Positions 47,882 through 55,790 of a stretch of 64,000 nucleotides of DNA are shown one piece after another. Position 1 is the stretch's first letter. Each line of letters starts with the position of its first letter. The notes under the pieces were generated by a model. It was not told the origin of the DNA and made no database searches. It worked only from the letters and a program-made list of their open reading frames with translations. This DNA comes from Wenzhouxiangella sp. XN79A (GTDB lineage Bacteria; Pseudomonadota; Gammaproteobacteria; Xanthomonadales; Wenzhouxiangellaceae): the NCBI RefSeq assembly GCF_012272825.1, contig NZ_JAAWWS010000125.1, forward strand, positions 1 to 64,000, in the 5' to 3' direction. The position numbers and the translations under genes are program-made.

Positions 47882-48145
47882 ATGACCGAAAAGACCACCC
47901 TCACGGTTCGCCTCAGCGGCGCGCTGAGTCGACATGTCGCCGATGCCGTCGGCGAGGAATCCGGTGCGTACGAGAACGTCAGCGAATACGTTCGCGACCT
48001 GATCCGCCGGGACATGCAGCGCACGGACGAGGAGCGATTCGAACGTCTCAAGAGTGAACTGCAGCTCGCCTTCGCGCAGCCCGAAAGCAGCTATCAGCCG
48101 CTCAGCGCCGAAGACATCATTCGCCGAAACTCAGATCGAGGGTGA
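47882..48145 (+). CDS. parD: ParD-like ribbon-helix-helix antitoxin
   Basis: 87 aa starting MTEKTTLTVRLSGALSRHVA. The N-terminal strand TTLTVRLS and helices with ENVSEYVRDLIRRDMQR fit the RHH/CopG-like DNA-binding fold of ParD. The C-terminal half (FERLKSELQLAFAQPESSYQ) would wrap the toxin. An upstream in-frame ATG (47856 region) falls within the operator and is less likely. The toxin GTG overlaps its stop (GTGA), so synthesis is coupled with antitoxin first. Confidence 0.88.
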   Translation: MTEKTTLTVRLSGALSRHVADAVGEESGAYENVSEYVRDLIRRDMQRTDEERFERLKSELQLAFAQPESSYQPLSAEDIIRRNSDRG

Positions 48146-48456
48146 CTGCGGTTCGCATCCAGGAACGTGCTGCCGCACAGCTGGACGAGATCTACCGTTA
48201 CACGCGCGATCGCTGGGGCAAGGACCAGGCGGACCGATACGTGCACACCCTGTTCGAATCGTTCGAGCAGGCCGCTGGGGGCGATCTACCCGCCCGCCCG
48301 ATTCCGGCTGAATTCGGTGTTGCCGGCGTCTTCTATCGCAGCCAGAAGCACTTCGTGTACTGCAAACGGCTGCAAACTGGCGATCTCGGCGTCGTTGCGA
48401 TTCTCCACGAGCGTATGCACCGGATCGATCGGCTGAAGAACGACTTCACGGGTTGA
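48142..48456 (+). CDS. parE: ParE/RelE superfamily toxin
   Basis: 104 aa from GTG. RIQERAAAQLDEIYRYTRDR and the WGKDQADRYVHTLFESFEQA helix, then GVFYRSQKHFVYCKRLQTGD and VVAILHERMHRIDRL, follow the ParE-type fold. Family members either poison gyrase (ParE) or cut mRNA (RelE); the sequence does not settle which, but pairing with ParD favours ParE. The module lies between two copies of the S41 gene end (see findings). Confidence 0.88.
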   Translation: MTAVRIQERAAAQLDEIYRYTRDRWGKDQADRYVHTLFESFEQAAGGDLPARPIPAEFGVAGVFYRSQKHFVYCKRLQTGDLGVVAILHERMHRIDRLKNDFTG

Positions 48457-48534
48457 ATCCAATACCCGCCCCGAGTTCAGATTCAGAACCGGCTTCGTGA
48501 TCCAAGCTCTCAGGTCCTTGCCTGCAACGTACGA

Positions 48535-48712
48535 AGTATCGAGAACGAAGGCGTGACTCCCGACATCGAGATCGAACTCGATCCCATCGCCACCAATAAT
48601 GGCCGCGGTCCCCCAGCTGGAACGCGCGATCGAAGAGGTGCTGATGGAACTAGAAACCTAGCCATCCCCCGTCCCGCAGATTCCCGCGCTGCCCGCGGAG
48701 CTGGGGGAGTAA
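48535..48712 (+). pseudogene. Duplicated 3' fragment of the S41 peptidase gene
   Basis: 178 bp closely matching the last 177 bp of the S41 gene (47577-47753). It reads SIENEGVTPDIEIELDPIAT in frame, then a +1 insertion in a C run (ggtcccccag against gacacccag) breaks it. The original stop ctgggggagtaa is still recognisable, and a matching terminator follows. No 5' part exists, so it cannot be expressed as peptidase. Confidence 0.85.
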
Positions 48713-48743
48713 GACTCGACGATTACCTCGAACAACAGGGCAG

Positions 48744-48772
48744 ACGCCCCCGGCCATCCGGGGGCGTTTTTT
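48744..48772 (+). terminator. Terminator copy after the S41 fragment
   Basis: A 10-bp stem acgcccccgg/ccgggggcgt, CCAT loop, six T. It is the duplicated partner of 47786-47810 and now probably ends the ParDE transcript. Confidence 0.88.
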
Positions 48773-49088
48773 CCGGCCCGGTCCACCTCGACACGCGGCA
48801 CCCCGAACCGGCCGGATTTTCAATCGAACATCTCATTTGATCATCCTCCCGCCCTGGGCTAGTCTCTTGGTCCCGGATGGGACTGCCGTCAAAGTACGCG
48901 ACCGAAAAGAGGGTGAATCCGTCGCGCGCTGCCTGCCGCTCCCATGCACAGACCGAAGAGGGGAACTGATGAATGAATGGATCCCGCTGAACTGCGGTCC
49001 CGCGCATGCGCGCGCACACCCGTGCGCGATGGTCCGGAATCGGCTCACTGATTGAATCAACCACCGGAAACGACAAGGACCGATAGCC
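48773..49088. other. Upstream region of the FG-GAP protein gene
   Basis: About 315 bp with no supported gene; minus-strand frames here are shadows. It must contain the FG-GAP promoter; TTGATC (48837) and TAGTCT 17 bases on is a weak candidate. An alternating purine-pyrimidine tract (gcgcatgcgcgcgcacac, 49003-49020) is unusual and could adopt Z-DNA. AAGGA lies before the ATG. Confidence 0.4.
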
Positions 49089-52000
49089 ATGCGCAATGAC
49101 TGCCTGCCCCCCTTCGCCGCGACCCTGGTTGCACTCGTTCTTGTTCTGCCGATGGCGCCGTTGGCCGCCGCAAGCGATGCGGTGGCCGACTCGGGCGTTC
49201 AAGCCACGTCGGCCGACGGATTCCCGGAAAAGCCCGACGACGTTTCGCCCGAGCGCTGGGGCAGTCTCAAGTCGGCGGTGGAGCAGGCCAAGCTCTTGCC
49301 GTCGCCCAGCGGTTTTGCGGGTCCCAACGGGCAGTTCGGGTATGCCGTGGCCGTGGACGGCAACCGGGCGCTGGTCGGTGGCATCGGCCTGGTCGGGAGC
49401 GGCGCGGCGGTGGTGCTGGAAGGCTCGGGCGGTGGCTGGGTCGAGGTGGCGGTCCTTCGGCCCTCGGATGGCGAGCAGGGCGATGAGTTCGGCTGGTCGG
49501 TCAGTCTGTCCGGCGACCGCGCGCTGGTCGGTGCACGATTGGACGCCGACAACGGCATCAGCTCGGGCTCGGCCTACGTGTTCGACTTCAACGGCATAAG
49601 CTGGGACGAGACGGCCAAGCTGACGCCGGGCGACGGCGCGGCGAGCGACCAGTTCGGGTTCTCGGTCAGTCTGGCGAGCGACCGCGCGCTGGTCGGGGCG
49701 TTCGGCGACGACGACAACGGCAGCAGCTCGGGCTCGGCCTACCTGTTCGACTTCAACGGCACGAGCTGGAGCGAGACGGCCAAGCTGACGCCGGCCGACG
49801 GCGCGAGGAGCGATGCTTTCGGCTACTCGGTCAGCCTTTCCGGCGACCGCGCGCTGGTCGGGGCGCCCTTCGACGACGACAACGGCACTGACTCGGGCTC
49901 GGCCTACGTGTTCGACTTCGATGGGTCGAGCTGGGGCGAGACGACCACGCTGACGCCGGCCGACGGCGCGGCGGGCGACCAGTTCGGCCGGTCGGTCAGC
50001 CTGGCGAGCGACCGCGCGCTGGTCGGGGCGAACTTGGACGATGGCAACGGCAGCGGCTCGGGCTCGGCCTACGTGTTCGATTTCAACGGCACGAGCTGGG
50101 GCGAGTCGGCCACGCTGACGCCGGCCGACGGCGCGGCGAACGACGAGTTCGGGTTCTCGGTCAGCCTGGCGAACGACCGCGCGCTGGTCGGGGCGCCCTT
50201 TGACGCTGACAACGGCAGCAGCTCGGGCTCGGCCTACGTGTTCGACTTCAACGGCACGAGCTGGGGCGAGTCGGCCAAGCTGACGCCGGCCGACGGCGCG
50301 GTGGGCGATCAGTTTGGCTACTCGGTCAGTTTGTCTGGCGACCGCGCGCTGGTCGGTGCACGATTGGACGACGACAACGGCAGCGCCTCGGGCTCGGCCT
50401 ATGTGTTCGACTTCAACGGCACGAGCTGGAGCGAGACGACCAGGCTGACGCTGGCCGTCGGCGCGGCGAGCGACCAGTTCGGCTACTCGGTCAGCCTGGC
50501 GGGCGACCGCGCGCTGGTCGGGGCGCCCTTCGACGCTGACAACGGCAGCAGCTCGGGCTCGGCCTATGTGTTCGACTTCAACGGCACGAGCTGGAGCGAG
50601 ACGGCCAAGCTGACGCCGGCCGACGGCGCGGCGGGCGACCAGTTCGGGTTCTCGGTCAGTCTGGCGAGCGACCGCGCGCTGGTCGGGGCGCCCTTCGACG
50701 ACGACAACGGCACCGACTCGGGCTCGGCCTACGTGTTCGACTTCGATGGGTCGAGCTGGGGCGAAACGACCAGGCTGACGCCGGTCGACGGCGCGGCGGC
50801 CGACCAGTTTGGCTACTCGGTCAGCCTGGCGAACGACCGCGCGCTGGTCGGGGCATTCCTCGACGACGACAACGGCAGCGGCTCGGGCTCGGCCTACGTG
50901 TTCGATTTCAACGGCACGAGCTGGGGCGAGTCGGCCAAGCTGACGCCGGCCGACGGCGCGGCGGGCGACCAGTTCGGCTGGTCGGTCAGCCTGGCGAGCG
51001 ACCGCGCGCTGGTCGGTGCGCGATTGGACGCCGACAACGGCAGCAGCTCGGGCTCGGCCTACGTGTTCGATTTCAACGGCACGAACTGGGGCGAGTCGGC
51101 CAAGCTGACGCCGGGCGACGGCGCGGCGGGCGACCAGTTCGGGTTCTCGGTCAGCCTGGCGGGCGACCGCGCGCTGGTCGGGACGCCCTTCGACGACGAC
51201 AACGGCAGCAGCTCGGGCTCGGCCTACGTGTTCGATTTCAACGGCACGAGCTGGGGCGAGTCGGCCAAGCTGACGCCGGCCGACGGCGCGGCGTTCGACC
51301 AGTTCGGCCGGTCGGTCAGTCTGGCGAGCGACCGCGCGCTGGTCGGGACGCCCTTCGACGACGACAACGGCAGCAGCTCGGGCTCGGCCTACGTGTTCGA
51401 TTTCAACGGCACGAGCTGGGGCGAGTCGGCCAAGCTGACGCCGGCCGACGGCGCGGCGAGCGACCAGTTCGGGTTCTCGGTCAGCCTGGCGAACGACCGC
51501 GCGCTGGTCGGGGCGTACCGCGACGACGACAACGGCACCGATTCCGGCTCGGCCTACGTGTTCACGTTCAACCAGCCGCCCGCGGCCCAGGACGACGCCT
51601 TCGGCGCGCTCGAGGACCAGCCCCTGAGCGGCAACGTGTTCATCGACAACGGCAGCGGCCCCGATGCGGATCCGGACGGCGACAGCTTCGAGCTGCAGTC
51701 GCCCGGCACCTTTGCCGCCAGCGGCATCGGCGGCTCGGTGACGACCCAGGCCAATGGCGACTTCAGCTACACCCCGCCGCTGAATGCATCGGGTGTAGCG
51801 ACCTTCGGCTACGCCATCGCCGATCCCTCGGGCGCGACCGCTACCGCGACCGTGACGATCACGGTGCTGCCGATCAACGATCCGCCGACGTTCACCGCCG
51901 TCGATCCTTCGACCGTGCTCGAAGACGCCGGCGCCCAGGCCGTTCTGGGCTGGGCGGCCTTCGACGCCGGCGCGCCGAACGAGCCGCAGGGTGTGCTGGG

Positions 52001-52949
52001 CTATACGGTGGCCAACGTCTCGAACCCGGCCCTGTTCGCCGCCGGGCCGACGGTCGCCGGCAGCGGCACGCTGAGCTTCACCCCGGCCAGTGACGCCTTC
52101 GGCACCTCGACCTTCGAGGTTACGGTCCAGGACGATGGTGGTGTGGTCAACGGCGGCGTCGATACCTCGGACCCGCAGACCTTCACGATCACGGTCCAGC
52201 CGGTCAACGACGCACCGAGCTTCGCTAGCGGCGGCAACGTGACCGAGATCGAGGATGGCGACTACGCCGAGCCTTGGGCCAGCGCCATCAGCGCGGGCCC
52301 GGCCAACGAGTCCGGCCAGACCGTGACGTTCATGACCACGGTCACCGCCAACCCCGGCCTGTTCGCCGTGGCCCCGTCGGTCGATCCGACGGGAACCCTG
52401 GCGTTCACCCCGGTCGCCGACACGACAGGAATGGCGACGATCGAGGTCGTGGCGATGGACGATGGCGGTGTCGCGAACGGTGGCGTCGACCTGTCCGATC
52501 CGGTGTCGTTCACGATCGACGTCATCGCTGCGGCCGATCTGACCATCGACAAGACCTCGGGCTCGTTCTTCACCGAACCGGGTGGCGCGATCACTTACTC
52601 GATTGTTGTATCCAACCCGGGCCCGAGTGACGTGACGCAGGCCACGGTCACCGACACTCCGCCTGCGCGCCTCGGCAACGTGACCTGGACCTGCACCCCG
52701 AGCGGTAGCGCTGCGTGCAACCCATCCGGCACGGTGGCGATCAACGAACTGGTCAACCTGCCGGAGGGCACGAGCGTCACGTTCACGCTCGACGCCGAAC
52801 TGCTCGACGACCTGAACGACCCGATCACCAACACCGCCAGCGTGACCGCACCGGCTGGCGTGCTCGAACTTGCCCCGACCAACAACAGCGACAGCGATAC
52901 CGACCTCGTCGGCCTGTTCGCCGACGGCATGGAGAGCGAGGAGCCCTGA
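49089..52949 (+). CDS. Secreted FG-GAP repeat protein with cadherin-like and DUF11-type domains
   Basis: 1286 aa. After the signal peptide (LVALVLVLPMAPLAAASDA) comes a long FG-GAP array (~75-830): one diverged unit, twelve full 55-residue units and one partial unit, each of the form DQFGxSVSLxxDRALVGA and DDDNGSSSGSAYVFDFNG. The Asp-rich DxDNG loops are calcium-site-like, as in integrin alpha propellers. Next are cadherin/tandem-95-like domains (~830-1150) with repeated DDGGVxNGGVD loops, and a DUF11-like domain (ITYSIVVSNPGPSDVTQATV). It ends LVGLFADGMESEEP. Fourteen units would suit two seven-bladed propellers. Likely a cell-surface or released adhesin-like protein. Confidence 0.9.
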   Translation: MRNDCLPPFAATLVALVLVLPMAPLAAASDAVADSGVQATSADGFPEKPDDVSPERWGSLKSAVEQAKLLPSPSGFAGPNGQFGYAVAVDGNRALVGGIGLVGSGAAVVLEGSGGGWVEVAVLRPSDGEQGDEFGWSVSLSGDRALVGARLDADNGISSGSAYVFDFNGISWDETAKLTPGDGAASDQFGFSVSLASDRALVGAFGDDDNGSSSGSAYLFDFNGTSWSETAKLTPADGARSDAFGYSVSLSGDRALVGAPFDDDNGTDSGSAYVFDFDGSSWGETTTLTPADGAAGDQFGRSVSLASDRALVGANLDDGNGSGSGSAYVFDFNGTSWGESATLTPADGAANDEFGFSVSLANDRALVGAPFDADNGSSSGSAYVFDFNGTSWGESAKLTPADGAVGDQFGYSVSLSGDRALVGARLDDDNGSASGSAYVFDFNGTSWSETTRLTLAVGAASDQFGYSVSLAGDRALVGAPFDADNGSSSGSAYVFDFNGTSWSETAKLTPADGAAGDQFGFSVSLASDRALVGAPFDDDNGTDSGSAYVFDFDGSSWGETTRLTPVDGAAADQFGYSVSLANDRALVGAFLDDDNGSGSGSAYVFDFNGTSWGESAKLTPADGAAGDQFGWSVSLASDRALVGARLDADNGSSSGSAYVFDFNGTNWGESAKLTPGDGAAGDQFGFSVSLAGDRALVGTPFDDDNGSSSGSAYVFDFNGTSWGESAKLTPADGAAFDQFGRSVSLASDRALVGTPFDDDNGSSSGSAYVFDFNGTSWGESAKLTPADGAASDQFGFSVSLANDRALVGAYRDDDNGTDSGSAYVFTFNQPPAAQDDAFGALEDQPLSGNVFIDNGSGPDADPDGDSFELQSPGTFAASGIGGSVTTQANGDFSYTPPLNASGVATFGYAIADPSGATATATVTITVLPINDPPTFTAVDPSTVLEDAGAQAVLGWAAFDAGAPNEPQGVLGYTVANVSNPALFAAGPTVAGSGTLSFTPASDAFGTSTFEVTVQDDGGVVNGGVDTSDPQTFTITVQPVNDAPSFASGGNVTEIEDGDYAEPWASAISAGPANESGQTVTFMTTVTANPGLFAVAPSVDPTGTLAFTPVADTTGMATIEVVAMDDGGVANGGVDLSDPVSFTIDVIAAADLTIDKTSGSFFTEPGGAITYSIVVSNPGPSDVTQATVTDTPPARLGNVTWTCTPSGSAACNPSGTVAINELVNLPEGTSVTFTLDAELLDDLNDPITNTASVTAPAGVLELAPTNNSDSDTDLVGLFADGMESEEP
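49482..51570. repeat. 165-bp tandem repeat array inside the FG-GAP gene
   Basis: Twelve complete units of exactly 165 bp (49482-51461) and a thirteenth partial unit. The phrase ctgacg recurs at 49620, 49785, 49950 and every 165 bases to 51435 with no indel. Units are near-identical at DNA level, including synonymous positions, which points to recent expansion or continuing gene conversion. Confidence 0.95.
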
Positions 52950-53009
52950 GTCCGGTTTTCGAGCCGGACCACAGCGTCGCTTGAAGACATCGGGTTTCCG
53001 GCGGATACT

Positions 53010-53032
53010 GGAAATCAGACAGTCTGATTTCC
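53010..53032. promoter_or_regulatory. Palindromic operator of the Phd/VapC module
   Basis: Perfect 10-bp arms ggaaatcaga (53010-53019) and tctgatttcc (53023-53032) with a CAG centre, 14 bases before the antitoxin ATG. The position fits autorepression by the Phd-type antitoxin. Confidence 0.75.
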
Positions 53033-53046
53033 TGGGGCCCTTAGTC

Positions 53047-53319
53047 ATGTCGATCAAGCGGATCACGGCCACCGAGCTCGCGCGGAATCTCAGCGCTGTG
53101 CTTGACCAGGTGCGGGAGGCCGGTGAGGAGTACGTGGTCGAGCGCGGCAGGCAGCCGGTCGCGCGCGTTTCGCCCAGTCCGGGGATCATGACGGCTGAGC
53201 AAGCGCTGGCCGACATGCACGAGAATCTCGAGGCCGAAGTCTCGGAAAGCTGGGAAGCCGACGCTCGGCGAGGTGATGCAGCCTTGTCCGATGAGCTGCG
53301 CGACCCCTGGTCATCGTGA
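53047..53319 (+). CDS. Phd/YefM family antitoxin
   Basis: 90 aa. RITATELARNLSAVLDQVRE followed by YVVERGRQPVARVSP is the classic Phd/YefM N-terminal DNA-binding domain. The C-terminal half (MTAEQALADMHENLEAEVSE) is the acidic toxin-neutralising part. It lies 14 bases after a palindromic operator and 53 bases before the VapC gene, a wider gap than most antitoxin-toxin pairs. Confidence 0.88.
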   Translation: MSIKRITATELARNLSAVLDQVREAGEEYVVERGRQPVARVSPSPGIMTAEQALADMHENLEAEVSESWEADARRGDAALSDELRDPWSS

Positions 53320-53372
53320 GCCCCAGCTGTCGTGAACTCATGTCCAGAATGATGGGTGGTCGCGACTGATCC

Positions 53373-53795
53373 ATGGGCGTCCTGATCGATACCTGCATCT
53401 GGATCGACGTCGAGCAGGGACGGCTCCATCCTGAGCAGGTGTCGGCCGTCAGTGGAAACCGTCCCGTGTACCTGTCTCCCGTCACGCTGGCCGAACTTCG
53501 GCTGGGTGCGGAGCTCGCGCCGGACGCGGGCGTTCGTCAGAAGCGGCTTCGGGCCTGGCGGCGGATGAACCGGAAGTCGGTCATCCCGATCGACGCCGGT
53601 ACGGCCGAAGTGTTCGGCGAGCGCGCTGCGCACTTGGCGGCCGACGGGAAACGTCGCCACCGAACCCGGGTCCAGGACCTGTGGATCGCCAGCCAGGCCG
53701 TGCAGCACGGCCTCGAGCTGATGACTCGCAATCCTCGCGATTTTCAGCACATTCCCGGTGTCGATCTCATCGGTCCAGCGGCAGCCTCATCATGA
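53373..53795 (+). CDS. vapC: VapC-like PIN domain toxin
   Basis: 140 aa. PIN-domain acidic residues are seen in VLIDTCIWIDVEQG (Asp ~6), TLAELRLGAEL (Glu) and RVQDLWIASQAVQHG (Asp), with LMTRNPRDFQHIPGV near the end, the usual T/NxxDF block. VapC enzymes are Mg-dependent RNases that cut tRNA or rRNA. All catalytic positions look intact. Its stop overlaps the start of the yjjX homologue (ATGA). Confidence 0.9.
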   Translation: MGVLIDTCIWIDVEQGRLHPEQVSAVSGNRPVYLSPVTLAELRLGAELAPDAGVRQKRLRAWRRMNRKSVIPIDAGTAEVFGERAAHLAADGKRRHRTRVQDLWIASQAVQHGLELMTRNPRDFQHIPGVDLIGPAAASS

Positions 53796-54346
53796 AGGAA
53801 CTGCTTCGATTGGTTGTTTCTTCGACCAATCCGGTCAAGCTGCGCGCGGTCGAGAACGGCGTTCGCGACGCGTTCCCCGATCTTGACGCCACGATCGCGT
53901 CCGTTGCCGTCGATTCCGGCGTGTCCGACCAGCCGGCGACCGATGCCGAGACGCGGATCGGCGCCGAGAACCGGGCCCGGGCGGCCAGGGACGCGGAGCC
54001 GGAGGCCGACTACTGGTTCGGCGTCGAAGGCGGGGTCGAGGATTCGTCGCAGGGGATGCTGACCTTCGCCTGGATCGTGGTCGTCGACCGCGACGGCCGG
54101 GTCGGCCGGGCGCGCAGCGCCGCCTTCGTGCTGCCGGAGGCCGTGGCCGGGAAGGTGCGCGGCGGGATGGAGCTGGGCCATGCCGACGACGAGGTGTTCG
54201 GCCGCACCGACTCCAAGCGGCAGGACGGCGCGATCGGCCTGCTGACGGCCGGTGCGCTGGATCGGGCCGGGCTGTATGCGCCGGCGGTGACCGCCGCGAT
54301 GATCCCGTTCCTGAACCCCGGGCTGTATCCGGTCGAATCGGGCTGA
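53792..54346 (+). CDS. yjjX: Inosine/xanthosine triphosphatase (YjjX family)
   Basis: 184 aa. Family features: LVVSSTNPVKLRAVENGV at the N-terminus, SGVSDQPATDAETRIGAENR, DYWFGVEGGVED and FGRTDSKRQDGAIGLLT. These proteins hydrolyse non-canonical ITP/XTP to keep the nucleotide pool clean. The ATG overlaps the vapC stop by 4 bases, placing a housekeeping enzyme under the toxin-antitoxin transcript; no separate promoter is obvious. Confidence 0.92.
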   Translation: MKELLRLVVSSTNPVKLRAVENGVRDAFPDLDATIASVAVDSGVSDQPATDAETRIGAENRARAARDAEPEADYWFGVEGGVEDSSQGMLTFAWIVVVDRDGRVGRARSAAFVLPEAVAGKVRGGMELGHADDEVFGRTDSKRQDGAIGLLTAGALDRAGLYAPAVTAAMIPFLNPGLYPVESG

Positions 54347-54418
54347 AACCGCGTCATTCGATCCGCGCGGTTGCGGCAGAATGCGTCCTCGTCTTCCGCT
54401 GTTGTTGGAGCCCCTTGC

Positions 54419-54892
54419 ATGGCCGATTCGAACTACATGCTCGACCTGTACCACCGCGTCACGAGCTGGCCGGCCGGTCACTGGATCTTCTCGAAGCTGT
54501 TCGCCAACAAGGCGCCCTACTTCGCGACCATCTCGCCCCTGGTCACCGAGCTGAGGCCGAACTACTGCGAGGTCCGCTTCCGCAAGCGCCGCAGGGTGCA
54601 CAACCACATCAAGACCGTGCATGTCATCGCGATCGCCAACGCGCTGGAAATGGCGATGGGCGCACTGGCCGAGGCCTCGATCCCGAAGCATCTTCGGTGG
54701 ATCCCGAAGGGCATGACGGTGGACTACACCGCCAAGGCGACCAGCGACATCCGCGCCGTGGCCGAGACGAACGCCGAGGACTGGAAACCGGGCGACCTGC
54801 CGGTGAAGGTCACCGCCTACCGTGAGGACGGGACGGTGGTCGTCGTGGGCACGATCCTGCTGTACGTCTCCGAGAAGCCGAAGCGGTCCTGA
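54419..54892 (+). CDS. DUF4442 hotdog-fold protein
   Basis: 157 aa. The hotdog outline is visible: FATISPLVTELRPNYCEVRF, then HNHIKTVHVIAIANALEMAM (the long central helix, with HNH as a likely active-site turn) and GMTVDYTAKATSDIRAVAET. It matches YiiD/DUF4442-type acyl-CoA thioesterase-like proteins. Substrate unknown. Probably its own transcription unit or distal to yjjX (72 bp gap). Confidence 0.88.
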   Translation: MADSNYMLDLYHRVTSWPAGHWIFSKLFANKAPYFATISPLVTELRPNYCEVRFRKRRRVHNHIKTVHVIAIANALEMAMGALAEASIPKHLRWIPKGMTVDYTAKATSDIRAVAETNAEDWKPGDLPVKVTAYREDGTVVVVGTILLYVSEKPKRS

Positions 54893-55039
54893 GCGCGCGG
54901 ATCGACTCGACGGAACCGGTGGCCCGGAGGCGCTGGCCCCCGCCGCGGCGAATGGCGCCAACGGCGCCGAGCCCGTCACCGGCGGCACGAATCCGGGCCG
55001 GCGCGGCCGCGCGGTCCGGCCCTGCCGAGGGCTCCGGCG

Positions 55040-55567
55040 TTACAGTTCGGCCGGTGTCCGTTTGCCGCGGTGACCGAAGATATGCACCACGCCGCCGGCC
55101 AGGTGCAGCACCAGCAGCACGACCAGCGCGGGCACGGCCAGGAACTTGTGGACGGCCTCGGCCGGTTCGTGCAGGAACTCCAGCCCGCCCAGCGGCAGGC
55201 CGACCGAGAACCAGCCGAACACGTCGATGGCTTCGTTCTCGGTGAACAGGTACAGCGGACCGGTGATGACCAGGCCGGTGATCGCGACCAGGATCAGCAC
55301 GTGGACGGTGCGGGCGACGACGCGCTGCCACGCCGGGCCGTCGACGCTGTCCGGAAAACCTTCCTTGATTCGCCAGACCACCCGCCACAGCACGAACAGC
55401 AGGGTGAAGAAGCCGAGCCCGATGTGGGCCGACATCACGTAGTCCTCGATGCCGTCGTTCGGCGCGTTGCGGGCCAGCAGGCCCAGCGTCAGCATGGCGA
55501 TGACCAGCAGGGCGGTGATCCAGTGGTTGATCGTGGCCACGGCGGAGTGGCGATCGCGTTCATTCAT
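55040..55567 (-). CDS. Cytochrome b561 family membrane protein
   Basis: 175 aa from the ATG giving MNERDRHSAVATINHWI, seven bases after GGGAG. Four membrane helices are expected (ITALLVIAMLTLGLLA, IGLGFFTLLFVLWRVVW, VHVLILVAITGLVITGPLYL, VPALVVLLVLHLAGGVVHIF). Heme-ligand His candidates lie in TINHW, MSAHIGLG, ARTVHVL and VLHLAGG, as in CybB-type b561. It would carry electrons between quinols and a periplasmic partner. The upstream DNA is filled by MITE-like elements starting 35 bases before the ATG. Confidence 0.92.
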   Translation of the reverse strand: MNERDRHSAVATINHWITALLVIAMLTLGLLARNAPNDGIEDYVMSAHIGLGFFTLLFVLWRVVWRIKEGFPDSVDGPAWQRVVARTVHVLILVAITGLVITGPLYLFTENEAIDVFGWFSVGLPLGGLEFLHEPAEAVHKFLAVPALVVLLVLHLAGGVVHIFGHRGKRTPAEL

Positions 55568-55601
55568 CTCGAGACTCCCGGTATGAACCCTTCTGACCAG
55601 T

Positions 55602-55790
55602 CCAGTGTACGCCGTCGTTACTCCTGAAGAGCGGTCTCGCCCTTCGGATGAGCGTTCGAGTCGACAGTGCGGCGTTCCGAACCGACGTTGCGACCCGAGC
55701 GAAAGGCTTGCCATTCGCTGCGGGTCGCGTCTTGCACTGTCGATTCGGTCGCGCTCTGGATGTCACAGGAGTAATGCGGGGACACACTAG
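55602..55790 (-). mobile_element. Palindromic MITE-like element, copy 2
   Basis: 189 bp, reverse orientation relative to the copy at 36347-36616. In minus-strand reading it begins ctagtgtgtccccgc and ends cgtacactgg; the ends are imperfect inverted repeats sharing ttactcctg. Inner arms cgaatcgacagtgc and gcactgtcgactcg pair closely, so the unit forms a long hairpin. It contributes the DNA from 35 bases upstream of the cytochrome b561 start. Confidence 0.75.

Noticed and set aside
49482-51570. CRISPR-like regular repeats
   Set aside because: The 165-bp units are translated in frame with no spacers and encode FG-GAP motifs; no cas genes are nearby.
48723-53750. A 1675-codon open frame on the minus strand opposite the FG-GAP gene
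   Set aside because: It is the antisense of the 165-bp repeats, where high GC and the fixed period remove stops. It has no signal peptide or recognisable domain, while the plus strand encodes clear FG-GAP units.
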